Shown here: piece by piece, positions 54,350 to 63,195 of the stretch
How positions within the stretch are numbered: the first letter of the stretch is position 1
Layout: every line of letters starts with the position of its first letter
From: Actinomycetes bacterium
GTDB lineage: Bacteria > Actinomycetota > Actinomycetes > S36-B12 > GCA-2699445
Reading direction: 5' to 3'
Assembly: GCA_022599915.1 (NCBI GenBank)
Contig: JAHZLH010000008.1
Span: 1-64,000, forward strand
Length of the DNA: 64,000 bases
Program-made: the position numbers and the translations under genes
Notes under the pieces: model-generated
Told to the model about the DNA's origin: nothing
The model's database searches: none
What the model saw: the letters and a program-made list of their open reading frames with translations, nothing else

Positions 54350-55097
54350 TCCGGAGACTTTAGCGCTGGTAGCGCTGGAGCCGGAAACGTTAGGTCACCA
54401 AGACCAGACTCATCTGCAGGAGTGCAAGACGTGCCGGACTGAGTACGAATCATTCCGTAGCACCGTCGACATCGGGCGCAGCGGCCCGAAGGAGTTGGTG
54501 CCACCGCCACCGGCCACCTGGACTGCCATCGCGGAGGCCACCCACACTCCTCGACTGCGATCGCTTCCCGGAGGTGCTGCTGCCTCGGCGACTACTCAGT
54601 CAGCGAGCGACACAGCGGGCCCTACTAGGCGTGGTTGGTTGCCGCTGGCGGCAGCTGCGATGATCGGCGCGATCGTCGGCGGTGCGGCCATGACGGGTGT
54701 GGCGGTCAACCAAAATGATGCCCCGATTGCACAACCCAGTGCCACGCCCTCGATTACCTCTGCCACCGCGTTGCAGCCCCTGCCCGAAGGTGGCAGAGAT
54801 ACTGCCAGCACTGGCAATGCAGCCGTGGCATCGACCGACACCGGCGAGACCTTAGGAATTTCCACTGCTGGCTTGGAGGCGACCGACGGCTACTACGAGG
54901 TGTGGCTTATCGACCCAGAGACTATGCAGATGTTTTCGATTGGATCTATCGCTGCTGGTGACCAAGACAGCGTCCTGCCAATCCCGGCAGGAGTAGATCT
55001 AGATCAATACTCGGTGGTCGACATTTCAGATGAGCCGCTGAACGGTGATCCCACGCATTCCAAGGTGAGTGTGTTGCGGGGCCAGCTGCCCGCCTAA
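54336..55097 (+). CDS. rskA: RskA-family anti-sigma factor
   Basis: A 253-residue membrane protein. The N-terminal zinc-binding anti-sigma domain has HLQECKTCRTEY, a single membrane helix lies at about 108-127 (LPLAAAAMIGAIVGGAAMTG), and the extracytoplasmic RskA_C domain has DGYYEVWLIDPETMQMFSIG and YSVVDISDEPLNGDPTHSKV. Such proteins hold the sigma factor inactive and are cut by regulated proteolysis after an envelope signal, possibly reductive stress in the SigK case. It overlaps the sigma gene by 14 bases. Confidence 0.92.
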   Translation: MQHCDPETLALVALEPETLGHQDQTHLQECKTCRTEYESFRSTVDIGRSGPKELVPPPPATWTAIAEATHTPRLRSLPGGAAASATTQSASDTAGPTRRGWLPLAAAAMIGAIVGGAAMTGVAVNQNDAPIAQPSATPSITSATALQPLPEGGRDTASTGNAAVASTDTGETLGISTAGLEATDGYYEVWLIDPETMQMFSIGSIAAGDQDSVLPIPAGVDLDQYSVVDISDEPLNGDPTHSKVSVLRGQLPA

Positions 55098-55156
55098 CTT
55101 CCAGGCCACCGGCCACAAGGATGACTTCCTGCCGGTCGGCCCACTAGTCTTCGCTC

Positions 55157-57097
55157 GTGCCGATAGAACTTCACATCGAGTCTGAGTTGGCTTTCGCTCT
55201 CTGGACTTTGTTGGGCCTATTGGTGGTCATCGGATGTGCCGCGCTATCGCCGCGCGTCGGAGTACCCGCCCCGCTGTTACTGATTGTGGTGGGGATTCTC
55301 GCGTCGTTCAGTGAAACCGTGCCCGACCTAGATCTGAACCCCGAGATTGTGTTGCTGGGCATCCTGCCACCGTTGCTCTATAGCGCGGCCTACCGCACTT
55401 CTTTCATCGACTTCAACAACAAGCGATTTAGTATCGCCTCGCTATCGGTTGGACTGGTCATCGCAACGGCGCTGATCGTGGGAGTTGTCGCTACCTGGCT
55501 AATTCCCGGCCTACCATTTGCGGCCGGTATCGCGTTAGGGGCGATCGTTGCCCCACCCGATGCGGTCGCGGCCACGGCCGTAGCTAGACGGATTGGCATG
55601 CCCACCGGGATTGTGCAGATTCTGGAAGGTGAGTCATTGGTCAATGACGCCACCTCACTAACTGTGCTGCGCTCCGCGATAGCCGCACTCTCGGTCGGAA
55701 CTGTGGTGTGGGGGCAGGTGTTGTGGACGTTTGCGCTAGCTTCCGTCGGCGGCATCTTGGTGGGATTGGCGGTTGCCTACCTGTACCTGCCGATACGCAA
55801 CCGAGTCATCAACCCAGCGATTGACAGCACATTGTCGCTGGCAATCCCGTTTGTGGCTTATCTGCCGGCAGAAGCGATTGGCTCTTCTGGCGTGATCGCG
55901 GTAGTGGTCGCAGGCCTGCTGATCGGTCATCAATCCCCCACCGTGCAGTCCGGCAAGGCCCGACTGACCGCAGACGCCAACTGGTCAACTGTCACTTTTG
56001 TACTGGAGAACTCCGTCTTCCTGTTGATTGGGCTGGAGTTGCCGATATTGCTGCAGCGACTGGGACAAAACCCGGAGACGATTCGAGTCGCGGTGCTGGC
56101 GTCCATCGGGGTGTACCTGACGACCGTCGTCGTCAGGTTCGCTTGGGTGTTCGCCGCGAATCTAATTCCCCCGCTGACTCGCGAACACCCCACCGATGCC
56201 CGGGAACGGACAGTGATCTCGTGGGCCGGGATGCGCGGCGTAGTGACCCTGGCGGCAGCGCTGACTCTGGGCAGTGACGTACCGGAAAAGGACACACTGG
56301 TCTTCGCCGCGTTCGGTGTGGTGGTGGCCTCACTGTTGATTCAAGGATTCACGCTTCCCGGACTGGTGAAGCGGTTGCGGCTCATGCCACCAGATCCGGC
56401 AAAACTGGCGCTAGAACGCGCGAACTTAGTCGACGAAATCACCCAGGCCGGCTTGCGGCGACTCGAGGAACTCAACGATGGCGATCAGGATCCGGTCGTG
56501 CTGCAACGACTTCGACAACGTGTCGATGAGCGCAGTCAAGGAGCATGGGAATTGGTGGCCTTGCGAAACGTTCAGGAGACACCAATCGAGGCCTTCGTCA
56601 GATTGCGGCAGCAGATGTTGGTTGCCGAACGCGATGAAGTCTTGCGAGCACGTGACTCCGGCCGTTACACCGATGAAGTCGTGCGAGAAGTGATCGAACG
56701 TCTCGACGTGGAAGAGGCGATGATGGATCTCAGCCATCTCTCCCGATCGGCTCGCGATGAAGACTTGGTCGCCCCCGATGAACTGGCAGGCGGCTGCGGG
56801 CACCTAGCCGTCGCTACTGGTCTGCCGGTACCCCCGGAGCCGTTGGCCTGCGCGGCATGCCTTGACACTGGAACTCGATGGGTGCATCTGCGAATGTGTC
56901 TGGACTGCGGTCACGTAGGCTGCTGCGACTCCTCGGAGGGCAAACATGCTGATGACCACTTCCGTCGCACCGGCCATCCGGTCATGCGGAGTGTGACTCC
57001 TGGCGAGGCGTGGCGCTGGTGCTATGTAGACAAGATCATTGGCAACCCGCAGCCAGGCGAAGATCTCGCGGGCGAAGATCAGGAATCCGACGGATAG
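55157..57097 (+). CDS. CPA1 Na+/H+ antiporter with C-terminal UBP zinc finger
   Basis: A 646-residue protein. Residues about 10-420 form a CPA1-type antiporter of some 12 helices, with ALGAIVAPPDAVAATAVARR and QILEGESLVNDATSL as the ion-site motifs. A cytosolic helical linker follows, then at about 550-625 a UBP-type zinc finger: CAACLDTGTRWVHLRMCLDC, HVGCCDSSEGKHADDHF and HPVMRSV. In eukaryotes this finger binds ubiquitin tails; in bacteria it is found fused to or near antiporters in actinobacteria. The GTG at 55157 starts it. The 3' end overlaps the convergent gene by 19 bases. Confidence 0.92.
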   Translation: MPIELHIESELAFALWTLLGLLVVIGCAALSPRVGVPAPLLLIVVGILASFSETVPDLDLNPEIVLLGILPPLLYSAAYRTSFIDFNNKRFSIASLSVGLVIATALIVGVVATWLIPGLPFAAGIALGAIVAPPDAVAATAVARRIGMPTGIVQILEGESLVNDATSLTVLRSAIAALSVGTVVWGQVLWTFALASVGGILVGLAVAYLYLPIRNRVINPAIDSTLSLAIPFVAYLPAEAIGSSGVIAVVVAGLLIGHQSPTVQSGKARLTADANWSTVTFVLENSVFLLIGLELPILLQRLGQNPETIRVAVLASIGVYLTTVVVRFAWVFAANLIPPLTREHPTDARERTVISWAGMRGVVTLAAALTLGSDVPEKDTLVFAAFGVVVASLLIQGFTLPGLVKRLRLMPPDPAKLALERANLVDEITQAGLRRLEELNDGDQDPVVLQRLRQRVDERSQGAWELVALRNVQETPIEAFVRLRQQMLVAERDEVLRARDSGRYTDEVVREVIERLDVEEAMMDLSHLSRSARDEDLVAPDELAGGCGHLAVATGLPVPPEPLACAACLDTGTRWVHLRMCLDCGHVGCCDSSEGKHADDHFRRTGHPVMRSVTPGEAWRWCYVDKIIGNPQPGEDLAGEDQESDG

Positions 57098-57654
57098 TTG
57101 ACGTCGTTAACCATGACCGGAGTGGTCATTTCACCGTACCGCTCCGCGCCCCGTCGTGAAGCTTCCCGAGCCCGCTGGTACGCCTGTGCCGCGCGCTGCC
57201 GCCTCGGTGACTCCTGCCACCGCCGCTGCCATTCCGCCGCCCTCGCCGCCGCACGACCTGCTGTCGGCGCCACTCGGTTCTCTACCCGAGAAACGCGGGT
57301 GCGCACCGCCCGTTCGGCTGCATAGGAAACCGCAGCATCGTGACCACGGTCAACCAGATCCTCATAACCAGTTTCGGTTCGACCGCGCAACGCCGACAAA
57401 ACACCGGACATCTGTCCTACCGCGTCAGCCGCTACCGCCTTCGCGCTAGCCACTCCGCCACGAACACCCACGGCAACTTCGGCTGGCAACTCTTGGACTT
57501 CGCTGGCCAACCGATCAGCACCCGAGCGGGCACGTTCCGGTCCCGTGTCGCGCAGTGCGATGGCCGCGCCCAACACCGCATAAACCGGTCGCGGTAGTTG
57601 TCGGTTTGACAATCGATCAGCGAGTCTCGGGGAACTAGGTTCGTTGCGGGCCAT
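57079..57654 (-). CDS. Hypothetical Ala/Arg-rich helical protein
   Basis: A protein of about 191 residues, rich in Ala, Arg, Glu and Val and predicted as long amphipathic helices. It has a short hydrophobic patch RPVYAVLGAAIALRDTG near the N-terminus and repetitive segments such as AERAVRTRVSRVENRV and QRAREASRRGAERYGE. The composition resembles mycobacterial heparin-binding or apolipoprotein-like helical proteins, but I cannot assign a family. The ATG at 57654 is one choice; a GTG at 57702 extends it by 16 residues. Its end overlaps the antiporter gene by 19 bases. Confidence 0.68.
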   Translation of the reverse strand: MARNEPSSPRLADRLSNRQLPRPVYAVLGAAIALRDTGPERARSGADRLASEVQELPAEVAVGVRGGVASAKAVAADAVGQMSGVLSALRGRTETGYEDLVDRGHDAAVSYAAERAVRTRVSRVENRVAPTAGRAAARAAEWQRRWQESPRRQRAAQAYQRAREASRRGAERYGEMTTPVMVNDVNYPSDS

Positions 57655-57766
57655 AAGAAAAGTGTGCGTCACCGGTGACCAAGTTTCTGGGCACGACACC
57701 ACGTGATTTTCCCCGCTAGCGCCGATCCCGGCAAAGCTGGCGCGGCACTGCCCAAGCAGTTACCCG

Positions 57767-58156
57767 CTAGACCGGATCACCGTGGTCCTCGCTCATCGGG
57801 AACGGATCGGCCGCATGTTCCAGCGGCCGGTAGGTGTAGAAGAACGTGCAGCCATCTTCGGATGGTTCCGTCACCGAATGGGGCACCGTCGGCGGGATGT
57901 AGACGTAGGAACCTGGCCCTACTCGTTTGCCCAGCATGGTGCATTCACCTGACAACACCAAGATGTGGTGATGGGCCGCGTGGTGACTGTGTTCCAAGTT
58001 TTCGGCACCCGCTGCGACTCGCATCAACCCCAAAGTGGTGTCTCCTGAACGCCACAGCACTTTGTGGTCTACGCCGGGAGCATTGCTCTCCCAGGGAACG
58101 TCATCAATGTCTGCTGCAGTCGCCACAATCACGCGGCCTAGATCATCACGAGTCAT
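57767..58156 (-). CDS. Cupin-domain protein
   Basis: A 129-residue single-domain cupin. The first motif LEHSHHAAHHHILVLSGE supplies clustered histidines and a glutamate for metal binding, and the second VYIPPTVPHSV supplies the remaining histidine. It lacks other domains and a signal peptide. The ATG at 58156 starts the gene; a roughly 130-base gap separates it from the lipoprotein gene behind. The role may be enzymatic or ligand binding; no substrate can be inferred. Confidence 0.88.
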   Translation of the reverse strand: MTRDDLGRVIVATAADIDDVPWESNAPGVDHKVLWRSGDTTLGLMRVAAGAENLEHSHHAAHHHILVLSGECTMLGKRVGPGSYVYIPPTVPHSVTEPSEDGCTFFYTYRPLEHAADPFPMSEDHGDPV

Positions 58157-58290
58157 GCCTGCTACCTCCGAACCCCAACCTATCGGCTGGATCGAGCGTC
58201 AGCCCGCTCATCGGCAGGATCAGCCGCTAACCTCGACGACCGTCGGCGGACTACCGAGCAGCGTCCCGAGAGCGACTGTTGACCGGAGAT

Positions 58291-59244
58291 CTATTCGTAG
58301 AGGATGTACTCCGGTGTCGGTTTCAGCGCCATGACTTCTTCGGGTGTCATCAGTCGGCTACCCCAAGGTGGACTCGTGTCTTCCTTGTAGAACAGTTTGA
58401 ATCCGGGGTGAATGTATTTGGGCATACCCTCAACAAGGGTGTCGTACACCTGAGCCTTCGACTCGGGCCCGCCCAGACCGTCGATGGAACGAATGAGTGC
58501 CACTCCCTCTTGCTTCTTGAGGCCTTTGAGCTTTTCGACAGCGCCAAAGTTGAACTGATGGAAGACCATCACCTTTTCCGGCAGGTTCTCCTCAGCCACT
58601 AAGTTGGCGAGGTACTTCGCCGACTCGTTGAGTTCCGGCCCGTCGGTCCGCCCTAAATCCCGATTAGGGATTTCACCCGGATCCATCGCCCACTCTGGGT
58701 CCAGCGCTACGCCGACATCAGGCTCACGCAGGAACTCCTCGAAGTGCTCCATCTCCGGCAGAAACTCCGATCGACCGGGCTGGATATTCAGCAGCAATAT
58801 CCCCTTGCAGCGGCGAGCGGCTTCCAAGTATTCCCGCACCTCAGACTTAGGTCGGCGGGTGCGGTACAGACCGTTCTTCTTAGGCGTGGCATGCACAACA
58901 ACGGAGATCATCTCGTAGACCGGGAGTAACTTACGGCCGTCCTTGTAGTCGCGGCCAACTTTCGTGATCTCCTTGCAGACTTCGTCAAGATCTCCGGTGA
59001 GCCGCCCGAGATCCCGGTTCGGGTCGTTCTTGTAGCCGGAGTAGCCCACCAGCCGGTAATCAGGAAAAACCTCACGGCCACCGCGGGGCAACTCCGGCGG
59101 CGGCTCCGGGGTCGGCGTCGGGGATGCGACCGGGGTATCAGCGGTGTCCGAGCCGCTGGCGCCGTCCGACTCCTCCGCGCCACTGGAACAAGCCGTAGCC
59201 ACCAATCCGGCCGCTGCAATGAGAACTACACCACGAAACTTCAT
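58291..59244 (-). CDS. Predicted lipoprotein with TIM-barrel-like domain
   Basis: A 317-residue lipoprotein: signal peptide with lipobox LVATACSS (C19), then a Ser/Gly/Asp- and Pro/Thr-rich linker to about 55. The globular domain begins LPRGGREVFPDYRLVGYSGY and contains ILLLNIQPGRSEFLPEMEHF and GVALDPEWAMDPGEIP, strand-ending acidic residues typical of glycoside-hydrolase-like barrels. I recall relatives in many actinobacteria, all uncharacterised. The ATG at 59244 follows GGGTGG. It is probably anchored outside the membrane; substrate unknown. Confidence 0.8.
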   Translation of the reverse strand: MKFRGVVLIAAAGLVATACSSGAEESDGASGSDTADTPVASPTPTPEPPPELPRGGREVFPDYRLVGYSGYKNDPNRDLGRLTGDLDEVCKEITKVGRDYKDGRKLLPVYEMISVVVHATPKKNGLYRTRRPKSEVREYLEAARRCKGILLLNIQPGRSEFLPEMEHFEEFLREPDVGVALDPEWAMDPGEIPNRDLGRTDGPELNESAKYLANLVAEENLPEKVMVFHQFNFGAVEKLKGLKKQEGVALIRSIDGLGGPESKAQVYDTLVEGMPKYIHPGFKLFYKEDTSPPWGSRLMTPEEVMALKPTPEYILYE

Positions 59245-59332
59245 GCCACCCAACTCCAACGGGGCCTGCTTGACGGCCCTGCTCAGGATAACTGTCGTCC
59301 GCCAGCACGAAAAACAGCCCAACCATCGTGTC

Positions 59333-60628
59333 TCAATCGATGATCTCGATGCGATCACGGCCTGCGGCCTTTGCCCGGTACAGGGCAGTATCAGCGCGGG
59401 AAACCAGTTCGTTCCAAGATGAGTCCGACTGCGCGATCGCCGCAGTGCCGCCAGCACTGACCGTCACAAAATCAATGTCGGGATCGGGATGGGGCCAGTG
59501 CAAGGCCCGAACGTTGTCGATCATGCGTTGCGCCACGATTCCGGCCCCCGCCAAATCGGCATCCGGCAACACCAGCAGAAACTCCTCGCCACCCCAACGA
59601 GAAATCACATCAATCTTTTCGCGAGCGGTACCAGCAATGGCCGCTGCGATGGCGATCAAGCAGTCGTCACCCGCGAGGTGGCCAGCCGTGTCGTTGAACA
59701 GTTTGAAGTTATCGATGTCCACCATGACCACAGCGAAGTGATCGCCAGAACGCAGCGAGCGTCGCCATTCTCGTTCCAGTTGTTCCACCGCGAACCGGCG
59801 GTTGGCTAGACCAGTGAGCGGGTCAGTCCGCGATGCGGAGCGCAGCCAGTCCGCCTGTTGCTTCATCAGTAAGTGATTGCGGACGCGAGCTCGCAGCAGC
59901 GCTGGACTGATCGGTTTGTGGATGAAGTCGATGGCACCCAGGCTCAGTCCCAGTGCCTCATCGTCCTCTGAACCGCGACCGGTGACGAAGATGACCGGCA
60001 GATTACGAGTGCGGTCATCCGCCTTCAACCGACGACATACCTCGAAACCATCGATACCCGGCATCTCCACGTCCACCAGAATCAAATCCGGCGGATCATC
60101 GGTCATTGCCATTCCCAGCGCCGACTCGCCATCCAAGGCCAGCCTTATCGCGTAGTGCTCCTCCAACGCCTGCGCCACCGCCATCGCGCTTGAAGGAACG
60201 TCCTCCACAATCAAGACGGTATGACGGCCATCCTCTTTTTGCGCCACCGGTCGCTCGCGTCGTTTTGCCAACTCGGCGCCCCGCGTGGTTCCGGATTCCA
60301 CCCCAATCGCTGCCAGCGTGTGGTCCATCACCTTGGTGATGCCGGCGACGTCGACCATTTGACCAGTAGCTAGAGCTTCTTCACCGATCAGCGCTACCTG
60401 AGCAAGTGCTCGCGCACCAACATTGGCTGCTGCTCCCTTGACCCGGTGCAATAGCGGACCGAGCTCGTCTGGCTTCGCTGCCGCGAGTTCACCACGAGCA
60501 GCAATCACCTCCGCCTCGAAGAGCCGCAGCAACTCCAGGTAGTCGCCAACATCGCCGCCAATCCGACCTCGGCCTTCCGCGACATCGAGGTAGACAGCCG
60601 TTGGGCTGTCCCCGGACTCCCCATTCAC
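59333..60628 (-). CDS. HPt-REC-GGDEF diguanylate cyclase
   Basis: A 431-residue signalling protein with three domains: a histidine-phosphotransfer domain at about 25-105 (LLHRVKGAAANVGA), a receiver at about 135-255 (phospho-acceptor in ILVDVEMPGIDGFE, VLIVEDVPSS), and a GGDEF domain at about 265-430. The active-site loop RWGGEEFLLV is intact, with the conserved TDPLTGLANRR start, so it should make c-di-GMP. The order suggests a phosphorelay through the HPt into the cyclase. The GTG at 60628 starts it. It is divergent from a flavin-binding gene. Confidence 0.92.
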   Translation of the reverse strand: MNGESGDSPTAVYLDVAEGRGRIGGDVGDYLELLRLFEAEVIAARGELAAAKPDELGPLLHRVKGAAANVGARALAQVALIGEEALATGQMVDVAGITKVMDHTLAAIGVESGTTRGAELAKRRERPVAQKEDGRHTVLIVEDVPSSAMAVAQALEEHYAIRLALDGESALGMAMTDDPPDLILVDVEMPGIDGFEVCRRLKADDRTRNLPVIFVTGRGSEDDEALGLSLGAIDFIHKPISPALLRARVRNHLLMKQQADWLRSASRTDPLTGLANRRFAVEQLEREWRRSLRSGDHFAVVMVDIDNFKLFNDTAGHLAGDDCLIAIAAAIAGTAREKIDVISRWGGEEFLLVLPDADLAGAGIVAQRMIDNVRALHWPHPDPDIDFVTVSAGGTAAIAQSDSSWNELVSRADTALYRAKAAGRDRIEIID

Positions 60629-60771
60629 AAGGCTCTACTTTTGATCGCCATCACACCACCGTGCCACGACCTCAGCCAGATGTCGCGCATATCGACCGGA
60701 AGCCACCGATCCGCTTCAGCGAAGGGGTAACAACCCCAGCAATCGGGGGCGGAAGTTGCCACTATGAACAG

Positions 60772-61287
60772 GTGAACTCAACGAGGGAGAATCCCGATGC
60801 TGCCGCCACACTAGATACTGAACAACCGCCGTTAGAACCGCGGCTGACCATCACATCCGGGCCGTGGCCGGCTACTCGGATCGCACAATTCTTTACCGAC
60901 ACCGTCATCCCTATCCGGCTGGCGACCGCTGGATCGTGGCCGTTGGTGCAATCGATGTGGTTCCGCTACCACGCTGACGCGTTGTGGTGCGCAACCCGAG
61001 CCGATGCTCTGGTCGTGCGCCGACTGCAAGCGCAACCTCGTTGTGGCTTCGAAATCGCTCGCGATGATCCGCCGTACGCCGGGGTGCGAGGACACGGCAG
61101 TGCGGAGATTCTGCCTGACCGAGGACATGAGGTGCTGACTGATCTGGCCGATCGCTACCTCGGACCGGAGAATCAGTCATTACGGGACTGGCTGCTGTCG
61201 CGGGCCCACAATGAAGTGGCTATTGCAGTACGCGATCTCGCGGTGAGCACCTGGGACTTCTCACAACGTATGTCGGCGGAGCCCTAA
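60772..61287 (+). CDS. Pyridoxamine 5'-phosphate oxidase-like FMN-binding protein
   Basis: A 171-residue split-barrel protein of the PNPOx-like superfamily. The fold is recognised by PIRLATAGSWPLVQSMWFRY, ALWCATRADALVVRRL, GFEIARDDPPYAGVRGHGSA and a C-terminal WDFSQRM. Members bind FMN or F420 and reduce varied substrates. I use the GTG at 60772 since it gives the common start of the family; upstream sequence in frame is not conserved-looking. The first 25 residues are probably disordered. The gene is convergent with the aminotransferase, 22 bases away. Confidence 0.82.
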   Translation: MNSTRENPDAAATLDTEQPPLEPRLTITSGPWPATRIAQFFTDTVIPIRLATAGSWPLVQSMWFRYHADALWCATRADALVVRRLQAQPRCGFEIARDDPPYAGVRGHGSAEILPDRGHEVLTDLADRYLGPENQSLRDWLLSRAHNEVAIAVRDLAVSTWDFSQRMSAEP

Positions 61288-61309
61288 TCCACTGCGCGGA
61301 CTCTCGCCG

Positions 61310-62707
61310 CTAGAGAATCGACCAAGCTTCGGTGAGCACTCCCCGAAGAATCGACTCGATCTCGTCGAACTCCTGCTGGCCGATAATCAGTGGCGGCGCT
61401 AGCTGGATGACCGGGTCGCCGCGGTCATCGGCGCGGCAGTACAACCCGGCGTCGAACAGCGCCTTGGACATAAAGCCCCGTAGCAGCCGCTCGGCCTCAT
61501 CATCAGTGAAGGTCTCTTTGGTCGCTTTATCTTTGACGAGTTCAATGCCGTAGAAATAGCCGGCTCCGCGTACGTCGCCCACGATCGGCAACTCCGACAA
61601 CCGGTCCAAGGCTGAAAAGAAGTTCCCTTCGTTGTCCTGCACATGCTGCAGGATGCCCTCTTTTTCGAACAAGTCGAGATTGGCGAGTGCGACGGCAGCC
61701 GAGACGGGATGCCCGCCGAAGGTATAGCCATGCAGGAACGAGGTGTCGCCGTGCTTGAAGGGTTCGAACAATCGCTCTGAGGCGATCATGGCCCCGAGCG
61801 GCGAATATCCGCTCGTGAGTCCCTTAGCGGAGGTGATGATGTCGGGTTGGACACCGTAGCGACGCATCGCGAACAAGTCACCGATCCGGCCGTAGGCGGT
61901 GATGGTCTCATCCGCGACGAAAACGACGTCATGGCGATCACAGATTTCGCGCACCCGCTGCAGGTATCCCGGCGGCGGCGGGAAACAACCGCCGGAGTTT
62001 TGCACCGGCTCGAGGAACACTGCGGCGACCGTCTCGGGGCCCTCCGCTTCAATCGCTTCCTCGATCCGATCGGCGGCGTAGCGACCGAAGGCTTCAATGT
62101 CGTCGCCATGCTGGGTGGCGCGATAGAAGTTGGTGTTGGGGGCCCTGTGAGTTCCTGGCACCAACGGCTCGAACGCCTCTTTGGCAGCCGGGATGCCTGT
62201 GATCGATAGCGCTCCTTGCGTGGTGCCGTGGTAGGCCACGTTGCGGCTGATCACCTTGTACTTGCCCGGCCGACCAGTCAGTCGGTAGTACTGCTTCACG
62301 AGTTTCCAGGCGGTTTCGACGGCTTCACCACCACCGGAGGTGAAGAACACCCGATCAAGATCACCGGGGGCTTCATGTGCCAACCGCTCGGCGAGTTCAA
62401 TGGCCCGTGGATGGGCGTAGGACCAAATCGGGAAGAAGGCGAGCTCTTTGGCTTGCCGCGCGGCAGCGTCTGCGAGTTCCTCGCGGCCATGGCCCAACTG
62501 CACGGTAAAGAGTCCAGCGAGACCGTCGAGGTATTTCTTCCCCTGGTCGTCGTAAATGTAGGCACCCTCGCCACGCACGATGATGGGAACGTGACCACCG
62601 TCTTCGTAGGTGGAGTGCCGGGTGAAGTGCATCCACAGGTGCCGACGGGCGGCGTCAGCGAGCCGATCCGGGCCGGGCTCGGATACAAACTGCGGAGTGC
62701 TGGTCAT
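61310..62707 (-). CDS. Class III aminotransferase (putrescine/omega-amino acid type)
   Basis: A 465-residue PLP enzyme of fold type I. The pyridoxal lysine is in DIITSAKGLTSGYSPLGA, the PLP-stacking and Asp region in VVFVADETITAYGRIG, and the phosphate-binding FFTSGGGEAVETAWKLV earlier. Together with an adjacent Lrp regulator and a divergent aldehyde dehydrogenase of the gamma-aminobutyraldehyde type, it probably deaminates putrescine or a related diamine. Beta-alanine or another omega-amino acid with pyruvate is an alternative. The ATG at 62707 overlaps the regulator's stop as ATGA. Confidence 0.9.
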   Translation of the reverse strand: MTSTPQFVSEPGPDRLADAARRHLWMHFTRHSTYEDGGHVPIIVRGEGAYIYDDQGKKYLDGLAGLFTVQLGHGREELADAAARQAKELAFFPIWSYAHPRAIELAERLAHEAPGDLDRVFFTSGGGEAVETAWKLVKQYYRLTGRPGKYKVISRNVAYHGTTQGALSITGIPAAKEAFEPLVPGTHRAPNTNFYRATQHGDDIEAFGRYAADRIEEAIEAEGPETVAAVFLEPVQNSGGCFPPPPGYLQRVREICDRHDVVFVADETITAYGRIGDLFAMRRYGVQPDIITSAKGLTSGYSPLGAMIASERLFEPFKHGDTSFLHGYTFGGHPVSAAVALANLDLFEKEGILQHVQDNEGNFFSALDRLSELPIVGDVRGAGYFYGIELVKDKATKETFTDDEAERLLRGFMSKALFDAGLYCRADDRGDPVIQLAPPLIIGQQEFDEIESILRGVLTEAWSIL

Positions 62708-63168
62708 CTGGCTCCCCACTGATAGGTCTGCTTGTGAATCTTCAGGTAGACGTAGGTGTTGGCGTCCTTGACCCCAGGGATAGCGCGAATCTGACCGACC
62801 AATGCGTAGAGGGCGGTGTCGTCAACCGCCACCACTTCGACCAAAAGATCAATGCCCCCGGCGGTGGCGACCACGTAGTCGACTTCCTCGATCTGCGCGA
62901 TCTTGTCGGCCACCGCACTGATGTCGCCGGATACTCCGACAGTGATCATCGCCGCCCGGTTATAGCCCATCTGCAACTGATCGGTGATGGCGACGATTTG
63001 GATCACACCCGAATCGATCAACTTGCCAACTCGCTGCCGCACTGACGCCTCGGACCGGTTCACCTGCTTGGCGATTTCGGCATACGACCGCCGACCGTCC
63101 TCCTGCAGCAACTGCACGATCGAACGGTTGATTTCGTCTAGTGGCGTACTACGCACTTCGTCCATCAT
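62704..63168 (-). CDS. Lrp/AsnC-family transcriptional regulator
   Basis: A 154-residue regulator: an N-terminal HTH (about 10-60, SYAEIAKQVNRSEASVRQRVGKL) and a C-terminal RAM domain for amino-acid effector binding (about 68-145, ISAVADKIAQIEEVDYVVATAG, LYALVGQIRAIPGVKDANTYV). The start is the first of two adjacent ATG codons at 63168/63165 after AGGTAAG. Its stop overlaps the aminotransferase start, so the two are one operon. It likely controls both that operon and the divergent dehydrogenase gene. Confidence 0.93.
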   Translation of the reverse strand: MMDEVRSTPLDEINRSIVQLLQEDGRRSYAEIAKQVNRSEASVRQRVGKLIDSGVIQIVAITDQLQMGYNRAAMITVGVSGDISAVADKIAQIEEVDYVVATAGGIDLLVEVVAVDDTALYALVGQIRAIPGVKDANTYVYLKIHKQTYQWGAR

Positions 63169-63195
63169 TCGATTCTTACCTATTCTACCCGGGCA

